From Arcuatula senhousia (Eukaryota > Mollusca > Bivalvia > Mytilida > Mytilidae), in contig OZ020317.1 in the NCBI GenBank assembly GCA_963971305.1, positions 20,726,001-20,790,000 of the forward strand: 64,000 nucleotides of DNA, given 5' to 3'. The notes below the pieces were generated by a model. That model had not been told where the DNA came from, did no database searches, and saw nothing but the letters and a program-made list of their open reading frames with translations. Of this stretch, positions 11,051-24,271 are shown one piece after another; the stretch's first letter is position 1, and every line of letters starts with the position of its first letter. The position numbers were made by a program, and so were the translations under genes.

Positions 11051-11513
11051 AGTCAACGTGTTACTTATATTGCCTCTTTAAAAATGTCCTTTTGGTTTTT
11101 TTAAGTCTACGTTAGAGTCATTCAAAATGCATACATCTGGTGGTGCACGAAGGGAAATAACGTCATGGAATTATAGAATCTGATATAACAAAATTCTAAT
11201 TAATTTGAGTTCTGAATAATTTTGCCTTTTTAAGATATAATCAGTAAAATTTAAGGTGGATTGAACATTGAAAAAATGCCGACATTTTTTCTCTATATAG
11301 CCAGTCAAAAATAATCTAGCAATTGCCTATGTTTCAAATCTTGTTAGAAATTGTTTTTATACATGTATCACAATTAATATTTTAAACCGAAAAAAGTGTC
11401 CATGTGTCACATACTGCTTAACCCTTAGCAAGAAAACTACTCAAAACATATGAACACTTGTTTTATAGGTGGAGAAAGACAAAGACCAATCAAGTTATTT
11501 GATAGATAAAGAC

Positions 11514-12065
11514 ACTACTGGCAAAATAAACGACTGTCTGTACCATAGTCAGGCGTTATGCAACTGATAATTTAAAATAATAACCGAAAAGTACTGTCAA
11601 AAAGACTGTTGGCATTTGTCAGGGTTGTGACAGCAGTTTCTTTCGACTGCATCAAACATATTTTATTTGCTTCTGTTCAACAATGACTGACCCAACTTTT
11701 TTTAGTTGTGTCAGTCCTCTCATAACTAATTCAACTTTATTTAAGTTGGTTCAGTCCTTTTACATTTGTTCAAACTTAATATGCGTTGGGTAAAACATTT
11801 GACAACTGATTCAACTTATGTTGGGTTGGGACAGTCCTTAATCAGTTATTCCAACCTAATATGCGTTGGGTCAAACGCCTTACAACTGATTCAACTTAAA
11901 GTGTGTTGGGTTAGTCCTTTTACAACTATTAAATTTTTGTCTCGGTTGGATCAGTCATTGTTCACCTAATGCAACTATTTTGCGTTTTGTCAGTAATTTT
12001 AGACGCATTCAAACTTTATAAAAGTTTAGTAAGTCATTTTACAACAATCTCAACTTAAAATGTGT
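11514..12065. repeat. Left arm of long inverted repeat
   Basis: The arm begins ACTACTGGCAAAATAAACGA and continues into about eight degenerate units of about 57 bp with CAACTTAATATGCGTTGGGT and TTACAACTGATTCAAC. The reverse complement of the whole arm, unit order included, lies at 19305-19857. The open frames in both arms are repeat-derived. Confidence 0.85.
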
Positions 12066-13179
12066 TTAGTTAGTCTTATTAATAGAGACCGTCAATTTGT
12101 TTTTTTACGGAGAAGGGGGGATTTCTAATCCTGTCATTTTATAAACGGGGAAAAAGTAGATGGGATTTTTTTGCGCTCTTATGCAAATTTTGGTTTAAAA
12201 ATTACTCTTTTCAAAAACAACATCTTGTCTTTTTTTTTCAATTCAAAGCACTGCCCTGCCTTTTTTAGCATCCTGATTTTTTTTCCAAATTTAACCATAG
12301 CCCCCCATTCCAAAATTAAGATGACAACAAAGTTCCAGAATTTATTTTGAGTTTGAACAATGCAAATAGAAATACTTTACTTTGTTGTAGTTTTTTTTTC
12401 TTTGCTTGGAGATTAAGTTTTTTAACAGTATGGTCTGTAGATATATGGTGTGCCTAAATTCGTAGTTTGCAATTCCGGACCACCCACTTAAGTCATTACC
12501 AATAATTGAATATATAATTTTAAAACAGTTTAGACACTGGCTACGTTTTCCCGGTTGTTTAAATGAAAAATGTTTGGCTAATTCTGTAAGATTAAAGAAG
12601 ACTCAGGTTTACAGGGTATTAAGGTTTTTATTCTATAAAAAAAAAACAACACATATATATTATTTCTTTTTTCTCACTTTTGTTTGTAAAAAATACTGTG
12701 TTACACGTTTTTGGTTTCGCCACAGTCACTGTGATCCGAATTTAGTTTTCCGTGTGAACCAAAGGTTTCACTATTTCACATGAAGAAACCTGGTGACTTT
12801 TTCAGTTAACACAGCCGTGTGCACGTAGCTAGTTCCAACAATTTATCTTTTTTTTGTCATTTTAGTTTATTAAAATAGTCATACAAATGTAGTAGAAATT
12901 TGCACTAGAAAATAATCTGCATCATCATGTTCAAATTTAAAGAAATGTGACCTCCTTTCATTTCCCCCGAGATTTAAACAGAGAGAGCATTTATTAAAGA
13001 GAATTAAGGAACCAACCATTTTAAAACTTCAAAAAGGGGGGGGGAGGTCGGTATTATCCTTTAAAGATATTTTAGCAGCAGGATTAAGAAAGATTTCAGC
13101 CATATACTAGAAAATGTGTATATGAGCCACAGGATGTCCCTCCCGTTCTTGCAATATTATTATCATATGTATTACCTGG
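12066..13179. other. Spacer between inverted arms, first part
   Basis: AT-rich with homopolymer runs, and no gene recognised. A small open frame at 12574-12783 shows no recognisable domain. Confidence 0.4.
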
Positions 13180-13835
13180 GATGTGGACCTTTACAGAGAA
13201 ATAGATTAAAAGCATTTTTGCGTAAAATATATGCCACAGTGACCTAATTTCTGGTGGGTGATGCCGTGTTCCCAAGGTTCATCTAGTAGTAAAATTTGAC
13301 CCCTTACATATAGTATTGGAAAATGGACCTTAACAAAGGATTTAATCTAAGTCATTCATACGTAAAATATAGGTCGCAGTGACCTTATTTCTAGTGGGTG
13401 ATGTCATGTTACCCAAGACACATCTAGTGATGAAATATCATTGACCCTCAACATGTTGTATCCAAGTTATAAACCTTAACCAAGAACGTAACCAAAGTCA
13501 TTCATGCATAAAATATAGGTCACAGTGACTTAATTTCTAGTGGGTGGTGTAGCCCTACCCAAGACCCATTTGGTGGTGAAATATCATTGACCCCTAACAT
13601 CTAGTATCAGAGATATGGACCTTAATCAAGAACTCTATCTAAGTCATTCGTGCGTAATATATAGGTCATAGTGTCTTAATTTCTAGTCGGTGGTGTCAAC
13701 CTACCAAAGACACATCTAGTGGTGAAATATCATTGACCTCCAACATCAAGTATCCAAGTAATAGACCTTTACAAAGAACTTAACGAAGTCGTTCGTGCAT
13801 AAAAGATAGGTCACCGTGACCTTATTTCTAGCATA
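13180..13835. repeat. Tandem repeat, ~146-bp unit, about 4.5 copies
   Basis: The phrase ATATAGGTCACAGTGACCT followed by ATTTCTAGTGGGTG recurs at about 13226, 13362, 13508, 13655 and 13800. Each copy is followed by CATCTAGTGGTGAAATATCA. Copies are clearly diverged from one another. Confidence 0.88.
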
Positions 13836-16240
13836 TAGTGTGAGTGCAGAAAGCCCGGTTTATTTACTCACAGAGTAGTTAGACGCTTTGATTAGTTAAC
13901 AAATTGTATAAAAACTGCTGTGAAAATTTCTTGATTTATATTGATGGTTGTCCCGACAGGATTTTTATTGCTAACGACTTGTATATTATCTTGTATATCT
14001 GTCTTCGAAGCAGGTTAATTGGCATACCTGTACTTGAAACAGTTTACAATTCTGAAAAAAATCATCACTCTAAACATTTCAAACCTGTGAAATGTAATGA
14101 AAGTTTTAAACGTGTACATAATCTGTTACAGATGGTCACTTACGGTGTAACAGACGAACGGAACTTATGTTCACACTTTTTATTTTTCTGAGCTACATAC
14201 TTCGTATTAAAATGTTGTAGAATACAGATAAATGATGCATTATACTTCATCAGTTTTAATTATAATACATGTGCCATATTGTGCTTGTATGTAACAACTT
14301 TATACACGCTGCTCATCTACTTCCTGTTTGTAAAATATTAGTGATGTCACTTAATACATAAAAGCGGGATGTTATTAAAATTGTATCGTTTTATCTTTAT
14401 CTGCACGTAAAAATGTAAGCATAATATCAATTTTCATTATCTCCTAACCTTCTATACAAGATTTCAAATTTCACAGGTCAGAAACGGAAGCAGGTTGTTG
14501 ATGTTTCTGTACGTAACACGTCATTGCTTGAGAAAACCACCCGAGAGGGTGGCGGCAGTACGTCTAAATACCACACAGGACTCCTTTGTGCACTGATGAC
14601 CCCAATTATGCACCAAGGACATGGTGTTTCTGTTTGAGGCCATTCAAAATTATGTTAAAGGTCTCGGAATGTTAAAAATAAGTTATTTCAAAAGTTATAT
14701 AAAGATATCTAAATTGTTTTTGAGTTCTTTCTCTAGTGCATTAAAAAAAACCTTAGATGTGCCCCGAATTTACCGATCGAAACTGGTTGACAATAAACAG
14801 GTATCATGGATATCGACGAATTTCGAAGTCAATAAACAAAGTTACGCATCATTGAATGTATTTCATAAAAAAATGAAAAATATTGTATTGCTGATAGATG
14901 CTTAAAAATTACTTGCACACCAATTCTTTTCAAATTAAAAACATACGATAGAAAGACTTGCAATTTTCAATTTTCTAAATTATACAACTTGAAATTCCTG
15001 AAATTTCTTTAAAGTAAGTACGAAAGGCTAATCATAGCAACGCAGAAAAAGCAAAACAAATGTTTTTTAATTTCAATTATACTAAAAAATTCTGAAAATT
15101 AATGTCGAACCCTGGAAGTAAGAAAAAATTTCATTCAAGAATTTGATTGATAGTGGGACCAATTAGAAATATTTATTGGTAGTTGCAAAAACTCTGTTAC
15201 CAAAAATACAGGTCTATGATAAAACGTAAATTTTATACTACTTAACAACTGAACTTTAAAATAAATCTAAAAAAATGTTCCCACGATCCAATTACTTCTT
15301 TTTCAAATCGATCATTAATGAATAAAGTATGAATATGAATGGAATTCGAATTTGAATTTATCATGTTTTAAGAGGATAAATATTGGTTTACGTTACTCTG
15401 ACGTCCTTTTTCGTAACAACTTATTTGCGCCAGTGTATCATTTACACCACACTTTTTTTTTGGGGGGGGGGGGTATTTACAGTTTACAGACTTTCATGAT
15501 TTTTTTCTCACTGTGTTGTTATAGCTTTTTTTTAAGTTTAAATTTGTTTTATTAAATAATAATTTATTTTGAAAGAGGGGATTCCTTACAAAATTCTTTT
15601 TCGAACTTCATAATATCCTTGATATTTATATGTAAATGTTCGGGTAAATTGGCACAAATCAGTTCAGCAAACTGGCGCATGTCTAGCATCTTACTGTAAA
15701 ACATGTAGCGAAATTGTTATCTCTCAAATCTGTTATTGGTACATTTAATAACGAAAAAATACTAATGGATGACATCATGTTGTTTAAATAAATTGTTATT
15801 TTGATGAAAACGCATAAAATTTAGTAGCATTAATTACAAAAGAACAAAGGCAATACACGGTCGGTCACATCCATGTGAAATGAAAGACACGACGCAAATT
15901 ATGCAGAGACTGTTTCTGGGGGTAAAAGAGTTCTTATGCTTGGAATATTCGTCACATGAATTTTTCAACAATATTTGGTATTAGCAGCGATGCTTTATCG
16001 CTTGCAACCTGAAGACACTAACGCAAAGAAAGTATGATTTTTAACAAGTGGAGGATAATAGGAAAGTTTATATTTAGACTATATTTATATTAAACATCCC
16101 ATGAAGAACACAGATAACATGTTTGACATGTTAAAGTACATCTCACCTTTCTCAAAATTGACAACATTCCAATCAGGATGTGTATTGCTAATGTATGGAT
16201 CGGCCATAAAGCAAATCCAGAAACGTCATGAAATGTTTAA
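13836..16240. other. Spacer, no recognised gene
   Basis: Open frames at 13904-14191 (95 codons) and 14621-14905 (94 codons) have no recognised domain or splice context. A short GC-richer stretch near 14535 can form the stem CCACCC/GGGTGG. A poly-G run lies at about 15461. Confidence 0.4.
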
Positions 16241-16244
16241 GGTG

Positions 16245-16690
16245 TCAACGTGTTTATTAAATTGCAAAAATAAAAGACTTTATATACAAAATCATTTAAA
16301 ATTTTACTCTTATACAAGAAAACAATAACTTTTCAAAGTAAGTTTTATAACTCCTAATGAATCTGTAATGTATAAGAACGATTATTGATTGTTCAAAAAT
16401 AAAAAGGGAGACAAAAAATATAAGCACACCCAAGTCCACTCCATGGAGTGTATTGAGTTGCAAAAATAAATCTATATACAAAAATATTTAAATGTTTCTT
16501 ATCATACAAGGAAATAATATAAATTTTAAAGTAAACCATATTCAAATATTATAAATTCATTATTCATGAAATAAGTAATTAATTGATCAAAACTAAAAAG
16601 GGAGACAAAAAATATAAGCACACGTACGCTCGCTTCAACTTGTATGAATGTAATATGCAAAATGCCTAAGATAAAATAAAAGATTTTTCT
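16245..16690. repeat. Tandem repeat, ~195-bp unit, two-plus copies
   Basis: AAAAAGGGAGACAAAAAATA then TAAGCACAC occurs at about 16402 and 16597. It is preceded in each case by TTGCAAAAATAAA and TATACAAAAATA blocks at about 16260 and 16455. Confidence 0.75.
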
Positions 16691-16800
16691 GACACGTATG
16701 TTTTTCATGCAGCACGTTTCAAAACAGATCATGAGAAATCGTACTAAATATATAGTAATTATATACAGATCTATGACTGATTGAAAAACAATAAGTTACG

Positions 16801-16826
16801 TTAAAATAAATAAATAAATAAATAAT
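16801..16826. repeat. TAAA microsatellite
   Basis: An uninterrupted run of TAAA/AATA tetranucleotides. Confidence 0.85.
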
Positions 16827-17203
16827 TCATATATTTATTCATGGTAACTAACATATTTTGAAACAACTTTTCGATGATAATTGTTTGTTTTTTTATTTAA
16901 TTGTTTCAGATATTTCCTGACCACACCGTATCTATAGTATTATATTGTCCCTATATTAGTCTCGTTTATTGTCTGTTGATTCTAGCTATTTTGTCTTCCC
17001 ATGCATGACTGGACATAACAGTGGGATGTATCGGCAACAGTTTTTGACATGTTTATTGTACCAACCAAAATCTACGTGCTGTGTATTCCGGTACTTAAAT
17101 GCATATAAGGGCGGAAATTATTTTCTCTACTTAATTGTAAAACATTTTAATTTTGACTCTTTATACAATAAAGCCTTTTTTGTTTTATTAAACAGTATTA
17201 TAA

Positions 17204-17251
17204 CATAGACCTGTATATTATATTATTATTATATTTATATACAGGTCTATG
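17204..17251. repeat. Perfect 15-bp inverted repeat hairpin
   Basis: CATAGACCTGTATAT and ATATACAGGTCTATG flank an 18-nt AT loop. The core ACAGGTCTATG also occurs alone near 15210. Confidence 0.8.
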
Positions 17252-17261
17252 ATTATAATCA

Positions 17262-18280
17262 TGTATTGGAATTAGCATTTTTGGACACGCATTCATTTCT
17301 TTACTAGCGAACTAAATCAGAGAACTAAATTTTATTTATAATAAAGTTAAAAGAAGAGGTCAGAGAAAGCATGCACAGAATAACAGATTTCAAAAGAATT
17401 CTTCTGCTTAATATTGATAAATTTTCAGAAAAAAAGTTGTACCTTTTTAAAACTATTTTTATGGAAAAATAAATCGATTTTACGGATTATTGAAAAACTT
17501 GTTCCTGGGAAACACGGTGATGTAAAAAAGGTAAACGTAATAAAGTATTAGACGTCGGAGGAATGAGAAATCGTGCGGTGAAAGACCTACCAGCTTTTCA
17601 GTGGCTTCTTCAAGTAAGCGACGAATCTGACGAGCTAGGAAATGGAATTATTTTGCATGGTTTTCAGTGATATTAGTTTGAAAGTACATATTAGCCAAAG
17701 ACATATATATTCTTAAAAAAAAAAATACGCATAGATAAAAAATTCCCTATACGTTTAATACAAACCCAAACCATTTCAAAATAATATTGCCGAGCCTCTC
17801 TGCAACCGGTTAACATGAAATAAAACAAACATTAAAAAGAAAAATAATGGAGCTAGTTCGTTTAATTTTGCGCAAAATCGTAATGTCTTTAAGATGTTGC
17901 CAGTTGAACTCAAGTGTACATTTCACGCATCAACTTTCCGTCAATGAAAAATGTGGGCCGAAAAATGTTCCGTTAGTTAAGATCAATCTACATAAAAACA
18001 GGAGACCCATGCCAGGCTGGGCCCGGAACAGCACAAAGAAGGATACAAGGACTAAAAAACCTACAAGACATGAACCACTGCGTAGACTGATAACAAAACT
18101 GAACCCAGGTGGGCCGAATGATTAAGCTGTTCTTGTTACAACACACCTGCGAAACAGATAGTCCTGGTTGAGGCAAACAAGTTATACAAGGTTTTTCATA
18201 TTCAAAAACTAACTATTGCATTTTGATGTATATCTCAATTTCTAGTCATTTCTATATTACCGAAAAAAAAATTGGGGACC
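17262..18280. other. Spacer, no recognised gene
   Basis: A 92-codon frame at 17847-18125 is rich in Lys/Arg/Asn, with no domain I recognise. Nothing else was supported. Confidence 0.35.
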
Positions 18281-18289
18281 TATCGTGGG

Positions 18290-19165
18290 TTATGCTGTCG
18301 TCCTCGTCGTCGTCTGCGTTGTCTGTTAACTTAAGTGTTCTTACAATGACTTTAGGTCTAGCTTCTAGCTATCCGAACGCCATGAAATTTGGCAATGATG
18401 TTCCTTACTATTATAAAAGATGTATATATGGGATTGATTGTCTGATTTCAATTTTTATTTTTGCGAATTAATCCTTGTCAAGTAGTAAATTTAATAAATT
18501 GAGGATTAGTTTTGTGACACTCTTCTCCCCTAACTGTTGTACGGGGCTAAAAGGGGCAAACAAGTAGGAGATACCCGTAATTAGGGGCCGAAAGGGGTAA
18601 TATTTTTGTAACTGTAACTTATTTTGGTCGGTTTTTGAAAAAAAATAAACAATTTCTTGTGAAATGTTGGTGGAAACTCTATTAAAGGCTGCATTGATTT
18701 TCTAGTTAAAGGCTTTGGCAATTTTCAATACATATAATAGCAATATTAAGAATTTGCAAGCACCTTTATATCTAAATAACTATTATCTCTTAGGTTAATG
18801 CATATGCCCTAGTAGTAGCTTAGCACAGTTGCACCCCCATCTTTTGACCTTGACTTTGATTTCCCGGTTGATTTACTTTGACAATTAATAGCAATGTTGA
18901 GGTTTTGTGAACACCTCTATATCTCAAGAACTATAATCCACGGATGATGAGACGTGGTATGCATATGTCCCAGAAGTAGCTTAGCACAGTTATATCCCCA
19001 TCTTTTTACCTTGACCTTGATTTTCTGGTTTAGTGACTTTGATAATTTTCAATACATATAATAGCAATGTTAAGGTTTTCCGAGCACATCTCTTTATCAA
19101 GAACTGTAAGTCCTAGATTGATAAAACTTGGTATGAATATGCCCAATAGTAGCTTAGATTGTGTT
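18290..19165 (+). repeat. Dispersed repeat with internal ~165-bp tandem units
   Basis: It opens with a TCGTCGTCGTC stretch. Three units then carry AGTAGCTTAGCACAGTT (or a variant) at about 18813, 18973 and 19147, with CAATACATATAATAGCAAT and CTTGACCTTGATTTTC between. Related sequence lies near 42200-42560 and 47780. Confidence 0.7.
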
Positions 19166-19304
19166 TAAGGTATTCCGATGTTGCCGACAGGCGAGACGTA
19201 CTTAAGTCTTAACTCTTGTTTCAAATGTTATTTAAATTTTAAAATAAAAAAATTGTAAGCATAAGAGCGCTTAAAACATCTATAGCCCCCTCATAATGTG
19301 ATTA

Positions 19305-19857
19305 ACATACTTAAAGTTGAAATAGTAGTTAAATGACTAACTAATTTTTTATAAAAGTTTTAATGTGTCTAAAATTACTGATCAAACGCAAAATAGTTGT
19401 AATAGGTGTACAATGACTGACCAAACTCAGACAATGTTTTAATAGTTGTAAAAGGACTAACCCAACGCACTTTAAGTTGAATCAGTTGTAAGGCGTTTGA
19501 CCCAACGCATATTAGGTTGGAATAACTGATTAAGGACTGTCCCAACCCAACATAAGTTGAATCAGTTGTCAAATGTTTTACCAAACGCATATTAAGTTTT
19601 AACAAATGTAAAAGGACTGAACCAACTTTAATTAAGTTGAATTAGTTATGAGACGACTGACACAACTAAAAAAAAGTTGGGTCAGTCATTGTTGAACAGA
19701 AGCAAATAAAATAAGTTTAACGCAGTCGAGAGAAACTGCTGTCACAACCATGACAAATGCCAACAGTCTTTTTGACAGTACTTTTCGGTAATTATTTTTA
19801 ATCGTCAGTTGCATAACGCCTGAGTATGGTACAGACAGTCGTTTATTTTGCCAGTAG
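19305..19857. repeat. Right arm of long inverted repeat
   Basis: The reverse complement of 11514-12065 in unit order and length (553 against 552 bp). A minus-strand open frame (19686-20006) crosses its outer edge. The same region in the left arm is interrupted by stops. Confidence 0.85.
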
Positions 19858-20439
19858 TGAGACATCATTGATAACTTTTCTTTGGAGTCTGAAGTAGTTG
19901 CACGATTTTCCAACATTCCTCCAGTTAACCACATTCCATCATTTTTATGATCGTTACATAAAGAAGGATTTAGTGACCAGAACATCAATGTTATTTTTAT
20001 AAACACAATGCAAATAAAAGGCTTCTATGAATAACTTGCTGCTGTTTAAATATTATATGTTTCATAAAACATATATTTATCAAATGTATAAAATAAAAAA
20101 AAGTTTTTATCTGTTGTACCATTGTCTTATACTTTACAACTTGGTAAAATGTAAGCTCATACCTACAAATCACATGAAAAGGACATTGTCTACGAAAAAA
20201 AAAATTACCTACAAAAAGGCAAACAGACAACTTGTTTTAAATATATGAACAACAAAAATATGGCTATAGTACCAAATCAATCTAAAAAAAAAAATGATTG
20301 CTAAATAATATTTGTAAAGCTTTACAAAAAAAATCATATTCATTAGCTTAATCTCGCCTTAAGCATGTACACTATTTAAAACTTTGTTTTTAAACTTTGT
20401 TTGTTCTAAATCGTGGCCAGTACACTGTATGGCTCAACA

Positions 20440-23115
20440 CAATCACAAATTAAAACCTCATAAACTTAGTTTAACGACCGTAAACTGGAGTTAGCGGTCG
20501 ATAAACTGGGCTTATCACCCGCTAACTAGTGTTTGCTGATGCTAATGATAATTTCAGTTGTTTGTAAATTATCATTAGCGATTGATAATGTTTTTTTTTT
20601 TAATTTTGCTCCTTTGTTCAATCCGAGTTCAAATCTGATAATGGGTATTTCTTTTCATTTTATATAGCTTTCTTGTGGTAAATTACACAACCAATTAGAA
20701 ACAAGAAATTTAAGATTACAGCTAAATAAACAAATGAAAACCGATTCAGATTATGAGGGTTTAATTTGTCAAATCACATCAATCTTAACAATATTCGTTA
20801 GTTTTTCAAATAAACATGTAAACACAACAGCGCACTACGAGTAAGAATTTATAATACGTGTCGATAAAATCATGAATCGAGAGAGCAGAGAAAACATTCT
20901 AGATCCAAGTTCCGCATTAGATCGTTTGTTTAAACAAATAAAATGTCCTCAGCATAATTATGGTGATCTAAATCAAGAGAAAACTGCTGAGATTTTGATT
21001 TGCCACGTGTCCGGGGTCAACTTCCGAAAAGAGAACTGGACAGTGCAATCGAATCCCTCAGTGCTTACGGAATAATGTTAATCAGTCATCTACAACATAG
21101 GCTAAAAGACACAATTATGTGTGATGTATTGTTTTTTTCAAACTTACAGTGACACTATTAGGGGGTTACAATTCACAGAGAAGATCTCGCCACCTGATTT
21201 TCAAACGTTTATTGTGAAATAATTTGAACAGTAAGATCAAAAATGAAACCAGATATAGATAGAAGAAAGAATTTCTTTTAAAAATGAACTACTCCATGAC
21301 AGTTTTAGCGGAAATAAAGCGAAATAGTTGAGTATATGGTGAGAACTGCTTTTGAGAACAAATTGGCGAGATCTGTGACCAGTACACTTATATATACATT
21401 TGTTCATGTACATTGCACTTGTATGTATCTGATTCAAGTAGGTTGATACATCAATCTTGCCAATAGAGTCCCGCAATCACTCTTGATACGCTAATGGTGC
21501 AACATAACATTTTGAGCAGGTGTATCTCTGCATATATAAGTGTTTATCTACCTTCACGTACTATCAATCATGATTTTCTATTCTAACTGTATCTCGAGGT
21601 TTTAGCCCGTGGAAATATTTACGGCTACAAAAACACCGAAGTCGCCAAATAAAATGACATTTATGGCTCGATTATAATAAATTTAGATGATTCAGATAGA
21701 TCAGATAGATCACATTGAATTTTTTTTAATTTGTCACCATGTTGAAGTCTTCAGGACCAAAACATTCGAGATCCCGATCGATGGCCGTATGAAATACAAT
21801 TAAAAAGTATACAATGTATCTGTCGTCACATATGTAAAGAAATAATCAATAACCATGGTCGAATAATTTTGAGCGAAGGTAACCAAGTTTTAATCATATT
21901 TGGTAACATATTGATACTCAAAGTTTTCTTTTATTACATTTTGTTGTAAATGACGTTAAAAAAAGGGGACGAAAAAAAAATGTGCTTTTGCAATTGCGAG
22001 TGTTTTTTTTATATAAAGTTTACGTTAATTAACGTACACCAACCCATATCGTTGTCCGTATCAATACCGTTTCTCCAACGTATTCTTATCCAAAATACCC
22101 CAAATCCTTATTCCTGTATAAATTAACTATAAACCTTACTTTTACCCATAGCCTTAACCAATTGATTACACTTTTATCACCAGCAATCTACAAACCTACA
22201 TGTATCGCCATACCCTCACACCATAATCCCGAGCCAAATTAACCTTCGTATCAAAATTGTATTATGGAACTTTTAAGTGTCTACCCAGCTCAAGGAAAAT
22301 AAACTATGCTTACCCTTCCGGATCACACAAGTTAACTTTCTTTACGATGTAAGATTGCATTGTAGTTTGCTTGTCGGTTTTTGTGTTGTCTATATGTTCG
22401 TGCTGTTGTCGTCCGTGTTTACTGGTTTTGTCTTTGCCCAATTAGTACATGTGACCCCTCTGCTCGTATAGATTTTCTTATACATTTTGTAACCACGTAT
22501 CTTTTGTCATAATTTTTCAACAAAGACGTAACTGTCATTAAAAATCTTATCTAAATACTTTTTCTCAAACTATTATAACCTCAACAACAATTTAAAGTTG
22601 TTTAATGATTCCGACAACACCAACCCGACATACAATACCCAAGCAACTTTGTCCTTATCCTATCTATCCCTGTCATATACCAACCTGCAATAGCTATAGC
22701 ATGTATCCTAACCGTAACAAGCGTAATTTTGTTGTTGAAATAAATATTCATACCTTAATTTTGCCTTAATACCAGCCATATCTTGAATATAAACATAATT
22801 TTATCTCGTTCATCAGACCCTAACCCTTATTCAAAAGCGTTCTATCTCATCTTTATTTCGTCCCCGTTCTTACCATAAGCATCTCTTTTTCTTTATTCCA
22901 AACGGTTACTTAAAATTACCCTTATTCCATCTTTAGACTAGCTTAACCTGGTACAATCCATCATGTCCCTTAAAATATACCAGCACAAAAACGGGGCATG
23001 TGGCGAAGTTTATGTTTGGAGGTTAGAATTTCTTTCGTTTTCTGGGGGATATTTCAGAATGATCTTCCAAAATTGGTATTTTTTGTTAACCTTTATTTAT
23101 TAAACATTTTAGTAT
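20440..23115 (+). repeat. Segmental duplication, copy 1
   Basis: Direct copy of 24272-26835, beginning ATCACAAATTAAAACCTCA. It includes a small ORF (MNRESRENILD..., 20872-21075) that is shortened relative to copy 2. The stretch from about 22004 to 22695 looks identical to copy 2, while flanking parts differ by substitutions and indels. It contains about 150 bp (around 21700-21850) that copy 2 lacks. Confidence 0.9.
20872..21075 (+). pseudogene. Shortened copy of the MNRESR ORF
   Basis: It starts MNRESRENILDPSSALDRL and shares YGDLNQEK with the copy 2 ORF. Indels then shift it to a different, shorter C-terminus (67 codons). It is unrecognised, and I regard it as a degraded duplicate. Confidence 0.45.
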
Positions 23116-24271
23116 AATTGCATTTAAAACCTCAGTGAGATACAATTTAGATTATCTCTTACCCAAATTATAACCAGAACTCTTCATCAAATACTTTTTT
23201 AACTTAAAATATGTGCTCTTGTTCCATGACTTTACGCTAGAACTAAAATATACTATCTTATCGTTCAGTGATTTTACACAAATGAAGTCATTATTCCTGT
23301 ATATTCTAAAGGTCAATGTATGCTTCCATATAAACGTTACATTGAAATTTGAGTATATATTTAAAAACCTCACTTTGGTGACAATTAATTTATCGCCTCT
23401 AAGAACTCTTTTTTACCAACTGCATTATCTTTTGACCAATAAGATGCAAATCGAGTGAAACAATTTCGCTGAATCTTGTTAGAAAAATTGAATATGAAAA
23501 ATGCTTGACGGGTCAGTAAAAAATATTTAACTCAATTCGCATATGCATGCAAAAGTGTTGGTAATAAACTTGGCTGGATGTGAGTATTTCTAGGGATGTT
23601 AAGTGTCTACTATTAAACCTCATGCGTCTTGTGTTTTAGAAAATGTATAAATATTAGTTTATTTCTTTTATTTTTGCTAGCGTCATTTGTTTATCAACAC
23701 CTCAGGCTATAGTTGCAAGAGACAATGGGCAACTCAAATGGAAATCTAATGTCCTAACTCAGGAAAGACCAAGACATAATGTTAAGGAGGTATGATCCTG
23801 TGGTTTAAAATATTTTGAAAAAAAAACTTTTGATATTCTCTTTATTCATGAATATGCATGGGAAATAATTAACCCATTGACCACCTATTTTATTTCATTA
23901 TTTCTAACATTTTGTTTAAATAATTACATAAAACGAATTTCAGTTAGGTTTATTTATTATATATGTCATATTAACTTGATCATTCAAGTTCGGTAGTTTT
24001 GTTATTATCTTTATTTGTTTTCTTTAATGTAACTTTATTTAAGTTTTTTTTTCTGAAATCAACACGACAACAAACTAAAATACATATACATGACAACAAA
24101 CTAAAAATTCACATGCATGAAAGTAAAGTATAATCGGCAACGCAAACTCGGGTCAAAACGAATGTGCCATGGGAAGGTAAGCACATCCTTTTCGTTATTT
24201 AATGTAAATTAAACAGCCTTATCGATATTGAAGATAAACTTAATGGGGTTCAAATCCGACAATGAGCGACA
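23116..24271. other. Spacer between duplicated segments
   Basis: AT-rich. At about 23985 it carries the phrase CAAGTTCGGTAGTTTTGTTA, the tail of a repeat also seen at 37381 and 51060. No gene is supported. Confidence 0.4.

Noticed and set aside
11766..11969. Conserved 67-codon frame also present at 19375-19605 (minus)
   Set aside because: The frame is produced by the ~57-bp minisatellite units of the inverted arms.
13180..13835. CRISPR-like array
   Set aside because: Units are ~146 bp, diverged and contiguous without spacers, in a eukaryotic context.
19686..20006. 106-codon minus-strand frame with a hydrophobic C-terminus
   Set aside because: It overlaps the outer edge of the inverted arm; the equivalent frame in the other arm has stops and no splice partners were found.
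22277..22471. 64-codon frame, duplicated identically at 26001-26195
   Set aside because: It lies inside the CTTCCGGATCAC-type dispersed repeat in minus orientation; identity reflects the segmental duplication, not coding constraint.
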